Assembly: GCA_946885905.1 (NCBI GenBank)
Contig: CAMPHL010000065.1
Location: 1-9,191, forward strand
DNA from: an uncultured Pseudomonadota bacterium
GTDB taxonomy: Bacteria; Pseudomonadota; Gammaproteobacteria; Burkholderiales; Usitatibacteraceae
Direction of reading: 5' to 3'
DNA: 9,191 bases
Each line of letters starts with the position of its first letter. Within the stretch, counting starts at the first letter, position 1. Positions 1 to 7,622 of this stretch are shown here, one piece after another. The notes below the pieces were generated by a model. It saw only the letters and a list, made by a program, of their open reading frames with translations, was not told the DNA's origin and searched no databases. The position numbers and the translations under genes were made by a program.

Positions 1-17
1 GCGGCAGTCCAGTGTGT

Positions 18-1778
18 ATGAAATACCGATTGCTCGGAGCGCTTGCCGCGCTCGCGTTCCTCGCGCCCCTTGCACTCGCTGCGGCGCCGATCATGCCGGG
101 TGAGCCGGCGCTCGCGCCGAAGGCGGCTCCGACGCCGCGGCTGCGGCTCGAAAGCGCCAAGGCGACCAAGGCGCGCCTTGCGCCGGTGAGCGCGCGGGAA
201 TTGCAATCGGTGCGCGACCGCAACATCGCCCGCAGCGCGCGTCCGGTTCGGCCCCAGCGCCTCACGGTCGGCGTGGCCCGCCCCGCCAGCTCCGAATCGC
301 TCATGGCCGAAGGGTTCGCCTGGAAGGCAGTCCCCGGTGGGCACGCCGCGCAGGTTTCCGTCACCTCGCCCGAGGCCGGTTCGCTGCGCCTCGCCATCGA
401 TCTCGCCGGCGCGCCGCCGGAGGTGGAGATGGTGTTCTTCGGCTCCGCGGACCCGCGGCGCCTCGAGGGCCCGGTGAAGGTGGCGGATGTCGCGGACCGC
501 ACTTCGCCCTGGTGGTCGCCCCTTACCGAAGGAGAAACGCAGACGGTCGAGTTCTTCGTGCCGTCCAGGCATGCGCCCTCGGAGCTGCCGATGGCCGTCG
601 TCGGGGCCTCGCACGTCTTCACCACCGTGGCGTCGCGCTTCACCAAGCGCGTGCAGGATATCGGCGATGCGGCCGCCTGCAACGTGGACTTGCCGTGCAG
701 CCCGCTCGCCTCCGACTCCGGCTTCCGCAACGCCGCCAATTCCGTCGCCCAGATGGTCTTCAACGATGGCGGCTTCACGGTGATTTGCACCGGCACGCTG
801 CTCGCGGACGGCGATTCGACTTCGCAGGCACCGTGGTTCTTCGGCGCCAACCACTGCTTCGAGAACGAGGACCCGCCGTACAAGACCTCATCGCAGATGC
901 AGGCGGTGGCGAACACGCTCACCACGTTGTGGGGGTTCGAGGCGGGCGCGTGCAACTCGGGCGCGGCCAGGAGCGGCTGGAGCCAGCTCACCGGCGGCGC
1001 CACGTTCATCTACAACCACGTGTCCTCCGACGTCCTTTTCCTGCGCCTCAATTCGGCCCCACCCGCCGGCGCCTTCTATTCGGGTTGGGACGCGAACGCG
1101 CTCTCGCCCGGAAACGCCGTAGTGTCGGCGCATCACCCGATGGGCGACCTCAAGAAGGTGGCCCAGGGGTCGGTCCTGCGCTTTTTCGCTCCCGGCGTCG
1201 CGGGTGCGAACGCCGCGTACGCCGAGACGCGATGGAGCTCGGGCACGACCGAGTCGGGCAGCAGCGGCGCGCCGCTCTGGACCGCCGGCATCGGCCAGTA
1301 CTACTTCCGCGGCGGACTCTGGGGCGGTTCGGCCGCGTGCACGAACCTCTCGGGCAGCGATTACTTTTCCCGCTTCGACGAGGCCTATCCCGCCCTCGCC
1401 GCGTACCTGGGCTCGGGCGCGGCCCCCTCCATCGACTACACGGATCTCTGGTGGAACCCGAACGAGTCCGGATGGGGCCTGAGCCTGGTCCAGCATCCTT
1501 CGCGCGTGATCTTCGGCGTCTGGTACACGTACGAAACCGACGGCACGCGAACCTGGTACGTGATGCCCTCGGGTAGCTGGAGCAACGCGAACACCTATTC
1601 CGGTCCCCTCTACGCGACAGGCGGTCCGCCCTTCACCGCGCCCTTCGACCCGAATGTCGTCGAGGTGCGGCAAGTCGGCAGCGCGACCCTTACGTTCAGC
1701 AGCGCCAACAACGGCACCTTCGCGTACTCCGTCGATGGCGTGAGCGGCACGAAGTCGATCACCCGCCAGCCTTTCTAG
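18..1778 (+). CDS. Secreted lysyl-endopeptidase-like serine protease precursor with C-terminal WWNPNESGWG domain
   Basis: Predicted secreted trypsin-fold protease of 586 aa. I chose ATG 18 over the GTG at 12 because the signal peptide starts cleanly there (basic MKYR, hydrophobic residues 5-20, Ala-rich cleavage region about 21-23). Residues ~24-210 resemble a long propeptide; the basic FTKR at 208-211 is a plausible processing site just before the catalytic domain. The catalytic triad is visible: H279 in GANHC, D338 in SSDVLFL, S416 in GSSGAP. Six cysteines (221, 227, 257, 280, 312, 441) have the spacing I recall for Achromobacter lysyl endopeptidase (Cys6-216, 12-80, 36-58). D448 after C441 could be the Lys-selecting Asp, so cleavage after Lys (or Arg) is inferred. 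Residues ~472-586 form a separate beta-rich domain starting DLWWNPNESGWG, which I recall as a common tail in betaproteobacterial secreted proteins; its function is unknown. Only 17 bases precede the gene, with no clear Shine-Dalgarno. Family assignment is firm; substrate is not. Confidence 0.9.
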   Translation: MKYRLLGALAALAFLAPLALAAAPIMPGEPALAPKAAPTPRLRLESAKATKARLAPVSARELQSVRDRNIARSARPVRPQRLTVGVARPASSESLMAEGFAWKAVPGGHAAQVSVTSPEAGSLRLAIDLAGAPPEVEMVFFGSADPRRLEGPVKVADVADRTSPWWSPLTEGETQTVEFFVPSRHAPSELPMAVVGASHVFTTVASRFTKRVQDIGDAAACNVDLPCSPLASDSGFRNAANSVAQMVFNDGGFTVICTGTLLADGDSTSQAPWFFGANHCFENEDPPYKTSSQMQAVANTLTTLWGFEAGACNSGAARSGWSQLTGGATFIYNHVSSDVLFLRLNSAPPAGAFYSGWDANALSPGNAVVSAHHPMGDLKKVAQGSVLRFFAPGVAGANAAYAETRWSSGTTESGSSGAPLWTAGIGQYYFRGGLWGGSAACTNLSGSDYFSRFDEAYPALAAYLGSGAAPSIDYTDLWWNPNESGWGLSLVQHPSRVIFGVWYTYETDGTRTWYVMPSGSWSNANTYSGPLYATGGPPFTAPFDPNVVEVRQVGSATLTFSSANNGTFAYSVDGVSGTKSITRQPF

Positions 1779-1822
1779 CGCTCGCCTTGAATGCGCCGGT
1801 TCGCCGGGCTACGCTGCCTCCC

Positions 1823-2650
1823 ATGGCGCTCCCGGCATTTTCGGCCTCCATCGTCACCTATCGGCCCGAGCCGCGGCTCTTCGGCCGCGCGCTCGCCTCG
1901 CTCGCGGCCGCCATCGTGGAGGCGCGGCGGCGCGGAGCGCTGGGCGACGCGAAGGTCTTCGTGGTGGATAACGGTCCCGATGCGATGCGCCCGGCGCTCG
2001 AACCCGCCGTGGCCGCGTGGCCCGCGCAAGCCGGCACGCTCGAGCTGCTGGCGGGGCAAGGCAACGTGGGGTACGGTCGAGCCAACAACCTCGCGCTCGA
2101 GCGCGTGGATTCGAACGTGCATCTCGTGATGAATCCCGACGTCGAGCTCGAGCCTGCCGCCCTGGCCGAGGCGCTCGCCGCGCTTGGGGAGCACACGGAG
2201 GTTGGCATGGTTGCGCCTGCGGCGTACGGCGAGGACGGCCGCATGCAGTACCTCTGCAAGCGCTACCCTTCGCTCTGGGTGCTCTTCCTGCGCGGATTCG
2301 CACCGGAACGCATGCGCAGGCGGCACGCCGCGGCCCTCGAGGCCTACGAAATGCGCGACGTGATCGGCGAGCATTTCCTTTCCGGAGTGCCGCTGGCAAG
2401 CGGCTGCTTCATGCTCGTGCGCACGGAACTGCTGCGCCGCGTGGGCGGCTTCGACCCGCGCTACTTCATGTACTTCGAGGACTACGACCTGAGCCTCAGG
2501 ATCGGCCGGGAGGCGCACGTTGCCTACGTTCCGCAAGCTCGCATCGTGCACCACGGCGGCGAGGCCGCGCGCAAGGGTGCGCGCCACGTGGGATGGTTCG
2601 TCGCGTCCGCCTGGAAGTTCTTCGCGCGCCACGGCTGGCGCTTCGCCTGA
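1823..2650 (+). CDS. Family 2 glycosyltransferase, rhamnosyltransferase-like
   Basis: Cytoplasmic inverting GT-A glycosyltransferase of 275 aa, probably adding a deoxysugar such as rhamnose from a dTDP-sugar to a growing surface glycan. Visible motifs in order: SIVTYRP near the N-terminus (nucleotide-binding beta1), VVDN at 47-50, GNVGYGRANN at 80-89, MNPDVELEP at 103-111 (the DXD-like metal and nucleotide site), ASGCFMLVR at 192-200, FDPRYFMYFEDYDLSLRI at 210-227 (ED pair with the putative catalytic acid) and IVHHGGE at 241-247. This set is typical of WbbL/RfbN-type rhamnosyltransferases; the exact sugar cannot be read from sequence. An in-frame TTG at 1787 would add 12 residues, but ATG 1823 puts the first beta strand at the usual distance and is preferred. 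Neither start has a good Shine-Dalgarno. The gene lies 44 bases after the protease with no terminator seen between them, so cotranscription is possible. It converges on the GT41 gene with 3 bases between stop codons. Confidence 0.9.
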   Translation: MALPAFSASIVTYRPEPRLFGRALASLAAAIVEARRRGALGDAKVFVVDNGPDAMRPALEPAVAAWPAQAGTLELLAGQGNVGYGRANNLALERVDSNVHLVMNPDVELEPAALAEALAALGEHTEVGMVAPAAYGEDGRMQYLCKRYPSLWVLFLRGFAPERMRRRHAAALEAYEMRDVIGEHFLSGVPLASGCFMLVRTELLRRVGGFDPRYFMYFEDYDLSLRIGREAHVAYVPQARIVHHGGEAARKGARHVGWFVASAWKFFARHGWRFA

Positions 2651-2660
2651 CTTTCAGGCG
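2644..2660. repeat. Short inverted repeat holding both convergent stop codons
   Basis: CGCCTGA (2644-2650) and TCAGGCG (2654-2660) are perfect reverse complements around the 3-base loop CTT. The left arm ends with the TGA of the glycosyltransferase gene and the right arm holds the complement of the TGA of the TPR-GT41 gene. No T-run follows on either strand, so this is not a classical intrinsic terminator. It may slow or end convergent transcription or protect 3' ends, or be a chance result of two Ala-stop endings (GCC TGA on one strand, GCC TGA on the other). Confidence 0.6.
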
Positions 2661-4867
2661 CGCAACGATTCGAGCAATCGCTCGAAGGCTCGCAAGGGTT
2701 CGTCGCGCTCGAACAGCGCATCCCGCCCCGCGGCGATGCGCTCGGAGAGCACGCGCCTCTCGGCCGGATCCCGGCCGATGCGCGCGGCGGTCGCCGCGAG
2801 CTCGCTCGCATCGCGTGCGACCAGCTCGGGCACGCCCACGATGCCGAGCATCGCCTGGCTCTGGCGGCCACGCATCAGCGCCCCCGGCGTGGTCACCACC
2901 GGCAGCCCGCTCGCCAGCGCATCGAGCGTCGTGTTGCCCCCCGACCAATGCAGGGTGTCGATCATCACGTCGCAGAGCTCGTTCAGCTTGAGGTACGTGG
3001 GATGCGGAATGTTCGCCTGCATGAAGATCGTGCGCTCGTGGATGTCCAGGCCCCGCTGCTTGAGCGCGGGTGCGAGGCGGCCGGCGAAACGCTGCGTGAG
3101 CGTTTCATGGCTCGCCGCGAAGAACAGCGCGACGCCGTTCGGGTCCAGGGCCAGCACCTCGGCGACCAGCGCGTCGTTGTCGGGATGGATCTTGAAGAGC
3201 GACTGCGGCACCAGGTAGATGGTGCGGTCGGCAGGCAGGCTGAAGTCCTCGCGCGTACCGGTCCGGTCGCGTTGGGGAATGGCGTAGCGCGTGCCGAGCC
3301 CCGGCAGCAGTGCGAGGCGCTCGGTGTAGTGGGCTTGGGCCAGCGGCGGCTCCATCGCCTGGCACGAAATGAAGCGGTCGATGTTCGGCAGGCCGGTGGT
3401 GTCCGGGTGGCCCCAACCCGCGCACTGGACGGGAGCCAGCCGCAAGCTCGCCAGCGCGAAGGTGTCGGGGTGCATGCCGAGCTCCGGATAGACGAGCACG
3501 TCCAGCTGGTCGGCCACGACCTGCTGCGCGATCGTATAGAGCGGTCGCCCGGGCAGGTGGCGGAACGTCGCCGCTGCCGCGGCAATGCGCCGAGTATCGT
3601 CCGCCACCCATTCGTTGGTGTAGTAGACGAACGTCTCGAAGCGCTTCGGGTCGAGGTGCGTGACCCAGGACGAGAAGTATCGACCCGCCGTGCAATTGAA
3701 GAAGAAGTGGGACAGGAACCCGACGCGCAGCCGGTCGCGCACCGGCGGCGACGGCCGCGCGCGGAAGAATTCGGGGACATTGGCGGCCAGCACGCGGTGT
3801 GCGAATTCGCCGTATCGCCGCTGCAGGTCGACGTCGTTGCGCCCTTGGTAAGCGAGGTAGAAGTTGGTCCAGCGCAGCTCGGCCAGCGCCTTGGCGGGAT
3901 TGTCGAAGCGGTACCCATCCGCGAGCTGGTCGAGCCTCTCCAGGCCCTCGGCGTACTCTGCGCGGGATCTCTCCAGGTGCTCCACGCTGTCGTAGACCTG
4001 CGGCAGCAGGAGGTTCGCGCCGAGCGCGGGTCGAACGCTGCCGGGAGATTGCTGCGCCGCCAGGCGATATTCCGTACGCGCCGGATCGGTGTGCCCCATC
4101 TCGGCGAGAAGCTCGGCCGCCGCGCTGCGGGCGCGCGACTCGCGGGGATCGGCGTTCACCGCCGCGCCATAGGCGGCCATGGCGGCGCCCGGATCGCGCA
4201 ACCGCCGATGCAAGTCCCCCACGAGCAGCCACGCTTCCACGTAGGAAGGTTCCAGGTTCGCGGCGTGCTGGGCATGCTGGAGCGCGCGCTTGTGGTCGTT
4301 GCGCAGGTTCCAGATGCGGCCGAGGTTGAAGTGAGCGCGCGAGAAGCGCGGGTCGATGGTGAGCGCATGGTCGAACGCGCGCACCGCCTCGTCGAGGCGG
4401 TCGAGCGACTGCAGCGCGATGCCCAGGTTGAGCCATCCGCGGACGTTGCGCGCATCCGCGCTCACCGCCGCCCGGAAAGCTTCGAGCGCCTGCGCCACGC
4501 GCCCCTGGTCCATGAGCACGAGGCCCAGCCCGATGTGTCCCGGCGCCCAATCCGGCCGCGCAGCCGCGAGCTGGCTGAAGCGCTCGGCGGCGGCCTGGAG
4601 GTCGCCACGGTCGTGCAGGACGCTCGCCTGCAGGTAGAGGTGCGAGGGTATCGGTCCCCCGAGGCTGATGGCCTGCTGCGCGCTCTCGCCGGCCGCGGCC
4701 AGGTCGCCCGCCTGGTGCTCGGCCATGCCCTTCAGGTGCCACACCGCCGCTTGCGCCGGCTGGGCCTGCACGATCTCGCGATAGATCGCGATCGCGGCGC
4801 CCAATTCGCCGCGGCGGTGGTGAGCCCGCGCCTGCTCGAGGCGGGACTGGGCCAGCGGGTCGCTCAC
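2654..4867 (-). CDS. TPR protein with SPINDLY/OGT-like GT41 glycosyltransferase domain
   Basis: Predicted 737-aa cytoplasmic O-linked glycosyltransferase. The first ~275 residues are tandem TPR-like helical pairs; clear repeats include ~21-37, ~107-139, ~143-173 (WLNLGIAL...[10 protein letters not shown]), ~177-207 and ~211-240. A linker (~280-375) leads to a two-lobed GT41 domain: [11 protein letters not shown] at 380-390, [20 protein letters not shown] at 478-497, LFKIHPD at 557-563 (K559 matches the UDP-contacting Lys of OGT) and [19 protein letters not shown] at 640-658. The family usually transfers GlcNAc or another sugar from a UDP-sugar to Ser/Thr of proteins; donor and target are unknown here. 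Where OGT and many bacterial homologues have His (GNHP/RNH), this protein has FNC (C392). The GTG start at 4867 overlaps the upstream ATPase stop as GTGA, with an AGGGTGGG stretch just upstream, implying coupled translation. The frame stays open far upstream (to 6358), but only as a shadow of the ABC genes. Confidence 0.88.
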   Translation of the reverse strand: MSDPLAQSRLEQARAHHRRGELGAAIAIYREIVQAQPAQAAVWHLKGMAEHQAGDLAAAGESAQQAISLGGPIPSHLYLQASVLHDRGDLQAAAERFSQLAAARPDWAPGHIGLGLVLMDQGRVAQALEAFRAAVSADARNVRGWLNLGIALQSLDRLDEAVRAFDHALTIDPRFSRAHFNLGRIWNLRNDHKRALQHAQHAANLEPSYVEAWLLVGDLHRRLRDPGAAMAAYGAAVNADPRESRARSAAAELLAEMGHTDPARTEYRLAAQQSPGSVRPALGANLLLPQVYDSVEHLERSRAEYAEGLERLDQLADGYRFDNPAKALAELRWTNFYLAYQGRNDVDLQRRYGEFAHRVLAANVPEFFRARPSPPVRDRLRVGFLSHFFFNCTAGRYFSSWVTHLDPKRFETFVYYTNEWVADDTRRIAAAAATFRHLPGRPLYTIAQQVVADQLDVLVYPELGMHPDTFALASLRLAPVQCAGWGHPDTTGLPNIDRFISCQAMEPPLAQAHYTERLALLPGLGTRYAIPQRDRTGTREDFSLPADRTIYLVPQSLFKIHPDNDALVAEVLALDPNGVALFFAASHETLTQRFAGRLAPALKQRGLDIHERTIFMQANIPHPTYLKLNELCDVMIDTLHWSGGNTTLDALASGLPVVTTPGALMRGRQSQAMLGIVGVPELVARDASELAATAARIGRDPAERRVLSERIAAGRDALFERDEPLRAFERLLESLRA

Positions 4868-6102
4868 GCCTGCCCACCCTGGGCAGTCGAGGCGGCCTCT
4901 TCCTGCGCGCCGCGGCCGGGCAGCCAGCGGTGGCTGAGCTCCACCACGCCGTAATCCCGCGTCTCCCCGGTGACGACGAACTCGCGCTCGAGCGTATCGA
5001 AGAGGCGAAGCCCCTCCGGGTCCAGGACATGGACGCGCATCGTGAACTTGCCCGGCAGGAGCGCCAGCTCGTCGAACCTCACTTCGCAGGCGAATCGCCT
5101 GGGTTCCACACGCGCCGCGACGAAGCCATTTTCGTTCGAATGTGATCCGTGGACCGCGGTGCCGTCCACGCGCACGACCCCGAAAAGGAACACCGGCGGC
5201 CGGTCGTCCGGTTCGTACGCACTGGCCTGCAGGACCAGCGTCTCGCCCCGCCGGAAAGTGTCGGCCCGCGTTCCGTCCGCGCGCTCGAGCCAGGCGTCCT
5301 CCAACCTCATCATGCCCGCCGCCGCCGCCGCGGCCTGCGACGCCTTGCGTTCCGTGGCGATCCGCTCCTGGTGGTAGGTGAGGTACTCGCGGGTCACGTC
5401 GAAGCTCGGCCCCGCCATGCGCACGCGGCCGTGATGGATCCAGAGCGCTCGGGTACAGAGCGTCTGGATGTGGAACATGCTGTGGGAGCAAAGGAGCAGC
5501 GTGCCTCCGCCGGCGAGGAAACGCTCGAGCCACGCCACGCACTTCTTCTGGAACGACTCGTCGCCCACCGCCAGCACCTCGTCGGTGATGAGCAGCTCGG
5601 GCGAGACCGCGGTGGCGACCGCGAAGCCGAGGCGCACGACCATCCCGGACGAATAATGCTTCACCGGCTCGTCGATGTGGTGCCCGATGTCCGCGAACTC
5701 GATGATGCGGGCTTCGGACGCGAGCGTCTCGGCGCGAGACAGTCCCATGAGAGCGCCCGACAGGTGGATATTTTCGCGTCCGGTGTACTCCGGATGGAAG
5801 CCGCTGCCCAGCTCGAGCAGCGCGCCGACGCGCCCCCTCACGACCACTTCGCCGGCGCTCGGCCGGACGACGCCGGCGATCACCTTGAGGAGCGTGGACT
5901 TGCCGGCGCCGTTCTCGCCCACGATGCCGACGGATTGCCCGCGCAGCACTTCGAGATCCACGCCCTCGAGCGCGCGGAAGTGCGGCATGTCGCGGCGCCG
6001 CAGCAGCAACCCCGCCAGCGTGCGCAGGCGATCGCTGCCCGTGGAGACCTTGGGATAGTCCTTGGTCACGCCAGCCATGGAAACGAGGGGCGCCTCGGAC
6101 AT
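4864..6102 (-). CDS. wzt: ABC polysaccharide exporter ATPase, Wzt type, with C-terminal cargo domain
   Basis: ATP-binding subunit of a polysaccharide exporter, 412 aa, working at the inner membrane with the permease encoded just upstream. The nucleotide-binding domain spans ~1-245: Walker [10 protein letters not shown] at 62-70, signature YSSGM at 150-154 (the variant form usual in Wzt/TagH proteins), Walker B ELLITDE at 169-175, D-loop AVGD at 178-181 and the switch His at 207 in LLCSHSM. After an Ala-rich linker (~254-262) comes a beta-rich domain, ~265-392 ([47 protein letters not shown]), matching the Wzt carbohydrate-binding domain that in O9a-type systems recognises the modified non-reducing end of the glycan. 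The tail (~393-412) is low in complexity. ATG 6102 overlaps the permease stop as TGATG and has GAGGA nine bases upstream; the stop overlaps the next GTG by four bases. The symbol is by family, not proven orthology. Confidence 0.92.
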   Translation of the reverse strand: MSEAPLVSMAGVTKDYPKVSTGSDRLRTLAGLLLRRRDMPHFRALEGVDLEVLRGQSVGIVGENGAGKSTLLKVIAGVVRPSAGEVVVRGRVGALLELGSGFHPEYTGRENIHLSGALMGLSRAETLASEARIIEFADIGHHIDEPVKHYSSGMVVRLGFAVATAVSPELLITDEVLAVGDESFQKKCVAWLERFLAGGGTLLLCSHSMFHIQTLCTRALWIHHGRVRMAGPSFDVTREYLTYHQERIATERKASQAAAAAAGMMRLEDAWLERADGTRADTFRRGETLVLQASAYEPDDRPPVFLFGVVRVDGTAVHGSHSNENGFVAARVEPRRFACEVRFDELALLPGKFTMRVHVLDPEGLRLFDTLEREFVVTGETRDYGVVELSHRWLPGRGAQEEAASTAQGGQA

Positions 6103-6902
6103 CAGAGGAAGTCCTCGAAGCTCGGCGAGAGTCGATCGAAGAACCACATCGCGGCGACGAAGACGGCCAGGCATGCCGAGGCCCAGGCCAGATCGCCGGC
6201 GACCAGCCCCGAGCCCTGCAGCAGGATCTCGCGCATGCGCTCGGAGAACCAGGCGAGCGGATTGAACCGCACCCAGGCCTCGATGGCCTTGGGGATGAGC
6301 GCGGCGGGATACAGGATGGGCGAAGCGTAGAAGAGGACCGTGAGCACGACCTGCACAACGTGCTCTACGTCGCGCAACAGGGTATGCAGTGCGGCAAGTG
6401 CCGCACCCACGCCGGCGGCGAGCAGCATGTAAGGCACAAGCAGGACGAGGGCGGCGGGCACCCCCGAGAGATGAACCGGGTTTCCGGTGGCCTTGAGCAC
6501 CACCAGCACGGCGACGAAGCCGACCAGATGGATCGCGCAGCAGGCGAGAAGCGAGGCGTAGACCAGCAGCCGGTGCGGGAAAGCGACCTTGCGGATGAGG
6601 CCGGCGTTCGCGCCGATCGAACCCATCGCGCGGGACAGCCCTTCCGAAAACATGATCCACGGCCAGAGCGCTACCGCCACGAAGGCCGTGTAGCTCGTGC
6701 CCGGGTAGCCTTCCGGCACGGCGACGCGGAAGACCTGGCTGAAGACGAAGGCGTATATCGCGAGCTGCGCCAGCGGGTGCAGCAGGCTCCAGGCGAAACC
6801 CCAGACGCTGCCGGCATAGCGGACGGCGAGCTCGCGGCGGGTGAAAGAAAGGAGCAGCCAGCCCCAGCGCGCGGGGCCGGCCGCGGAGGCGACGTGGGCC
6901 AT
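6102..6902 (-). CDS. wzm: ABC-2 type polysaccharide export permease, Wzm type
   Basis: Integral inner-membrane channel subunit, 266 aa, the usual length for Wzm/TagG permeases. The N-terminal amphipathic part, with [20 protein letters not shown] at 22-41, is the hallmark of this family. Hydrophobic segments lie near 32-58, 70-86, 112-136, 148-172, 182-200 and 236-256, consistent with six membrane passes. Also characteristic are [13 protein letters not shown] (171-183), FYASPILYP (191-199) and [13 protein letters not shown] (213-225). It should form a dimer with two copies of the adjacent ATPase to move a lipid-linked glycan to the periplasmic side. ATG 6902 begins 16 bases after the preceding glycosyltransferase stop; upstream Shine-Dalgarno match is weak. 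Its stop shares one base with the ATPase start (TGATG), indicating coupled, probably stoichiometric expression. The symbol is by family membership; the glycan exported is unknown. Confidence 0.92.
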   Translation of the reverse strand: MAHVASAAGPARWGWLLLSFTRRELAVRYAGSVWGFAWSLLHPLAQLAIYAFVFSQVFRVAVPEGYPGTSYTAFVAVALWPWIMFSEGLSRAMGSIGANAGLIRKVAFPHRLLVYASLLACCAIHLVGFVAVLVVLKATGNPVHLSGVPAALVLLVPYMLLAAGVGAALAALHTLLRDVEHVVQVVLTVLFYASPILYPAALIPKAIEAWVRFNPLAWFSERMREILLQGSGLVAGDLAWASACLAVFVAAMWFFDRLSPSFEDFL

Positions 6903-6918
6903 CGGCGGAGTCTACCGG

Positions 6919-7614
6919 CTAGGAGGCCGCCTTGGCCTTTTCGCGCTGGGCGACGTGCAGCATCAGCTGCTTCTCGGCAAGCCAGTCCTGCGCGTAGTCG
7001 CAGTCCTTCGTTTCCTCGAAGTACGGGCCGCCGGAGGTGAAGTGGACGATTCCGGCGGCGGGATCGAACGGGTCGTAGTCGACCAGGTGGTTCCAGCGGT
7101 GCGGAAGCTCGCCGATCAGGTGATCGCCCTCGAGCCACTTGAACTGATGCAGCTCCAGGCCGCTCGCGCTGTTCACGTACTCGGGCGTGAGCGCCGTGCA
7201 ACGCGAGCAGTTGAGCAGCATGACCGAGGACCAGTTCTTCTTCTCGTAGCGGGTCTGCGTCTTGCCCAGGAACTTCACGTCCTCCCTGGGCACGTGGTGA
7301 TGCTTGACGACCTGAACCGCATAGCGCTCCTCGCGCAGGCACCAGAGCTTGGCGATGTCGTCGCGGGCCAGCATGTCGTTGTCCATGAAGATCGCCCACC
7401 CGTCGTAGCCGCAGAGGTACGGGGTGAGGAAGCGCGAAAAAGAGAATTCCGTGGACGCGAGCGGATTCTCGCCGCGCTGGTAGAGGCCGCGCAGCTGCGA
7501 AAGCATCACCGGCGTGATCGACACCGGCTCGGTCGCGAGCCGGTGGATCGAGTGCGAGAGGACACTGAAGGCCGCGTCCTCGCGCCTGTCGTAGCCTATG
7601 AAGACCCGAATCAC
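6919..7614 (-). CDS. Small GT-A-fold glycosyltransferase (GT8-like)
   Basis: Predicted cytoplasmic nucleotide-sugar glycosyltransferase of 231 aa. Features in order: RVFIGYDRRED at 3-13 (first beta strand plus nucleotide loop), STEFSFSRFLTPYL at 54-67, IFMDNDML at 75-82 with the DXD metal motif at 78-80, KKNWSSVMLLNC at 125-136, WLEGDHLIGELPHRWN at 160-175 and HFTSGGPYFE at 191-200. The F-x-R-F plus DXD plus late H-x-x-x-G-G arrangement resembles retaining GT8-like or LPS-type transferases, but I cannot name the donor or acceptor. The start is GTG at 7614, directly before the IRVFIGYD strand; no other in-frame start fits and the upstream Shine-Dalgarno is weak. It starts 8 bases after the parvulin stop and ends 16 bases before the permease, so it belongs to the same transcript. 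Adjacency to the exporter suggests it adds a sugar to the exported glycan. The C-terminus (QREKAKAAS) is a short charged tail. Confidence 0.82.
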   Translation of the reverse strand: MIRVFIGYDRREDAAFSVLSHSIHRLATEPVSITPVMLSQLRGLYQRGENPLASTEFSFSRFLTPYLCGYDGWAIFMDNDMLARDDIAKLWCLREERYAVQVVKHHHVPREDVKFLGKTQTRYEKKNWSSVMLLNCSRCTALTPEYVNSASGLELHQFKWLEGDHLIGELPHRWNHLVDYDPFDPAAGIVHFTSGGPYFEETKDCDYAQDWLAEKQLMLHVAQREKAKAAS

Positions 7615-7622
7615 GCGACGCG

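Noticed and set aside
888..1673. 261-codon - strand frame antisense to the protease
   Set aside because: Arg/Val/Gly-rich composition without motifs; the protease triad and cysteines on the + strand explain this region.
1775..2632. 285-codon - strand frame antisense to the GT2 gene
   Set aside because: Mirror frame of a GC-rich gene; the + strand has NPDV and FEDYD glycosyltransferase motifs.
2948..4954. 668-codon open frame on the + strand, antisense to the GT41 gene
   Set aside because: Arg-, Val- and Glu-rich translation with no recognisable motif. It is the mirror of a GC-rich coding strand, and the opposite strand carries clear TPR and GT41 motifs.
3105..5030. 641-codon - strand frame overlapping the GT41 and ATPase genes
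   Set aside because: Out-of-frame shadow dominated by Arg, Gly, Pro and Ala, with no domain signal.
5310..5336. Run of GCC/CCG triplets as a possible variable simple repeat
   Set aside because: It encodes the short Ala run in the ATPase linker, is interrupted, and is too short to suggest phase variation.
5149..6330. 393-codon + strand frame antisense to the ATPase gene
   Set aside because: No motif, His/Arg/Ala-rich; the - strand encodes Walker A, signature and Walker B motifs.
4868..6358. Upstream extension of the GT41 reading frame through the ATPase and permease genes
   Set aside because: The frame stays open, but its translation there is low-complexity Arg/Pro/Gly-rich shadow of the ABC genes. 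The GTG at 4867 sits at a GTGA overlap and begins the helical TPR region.
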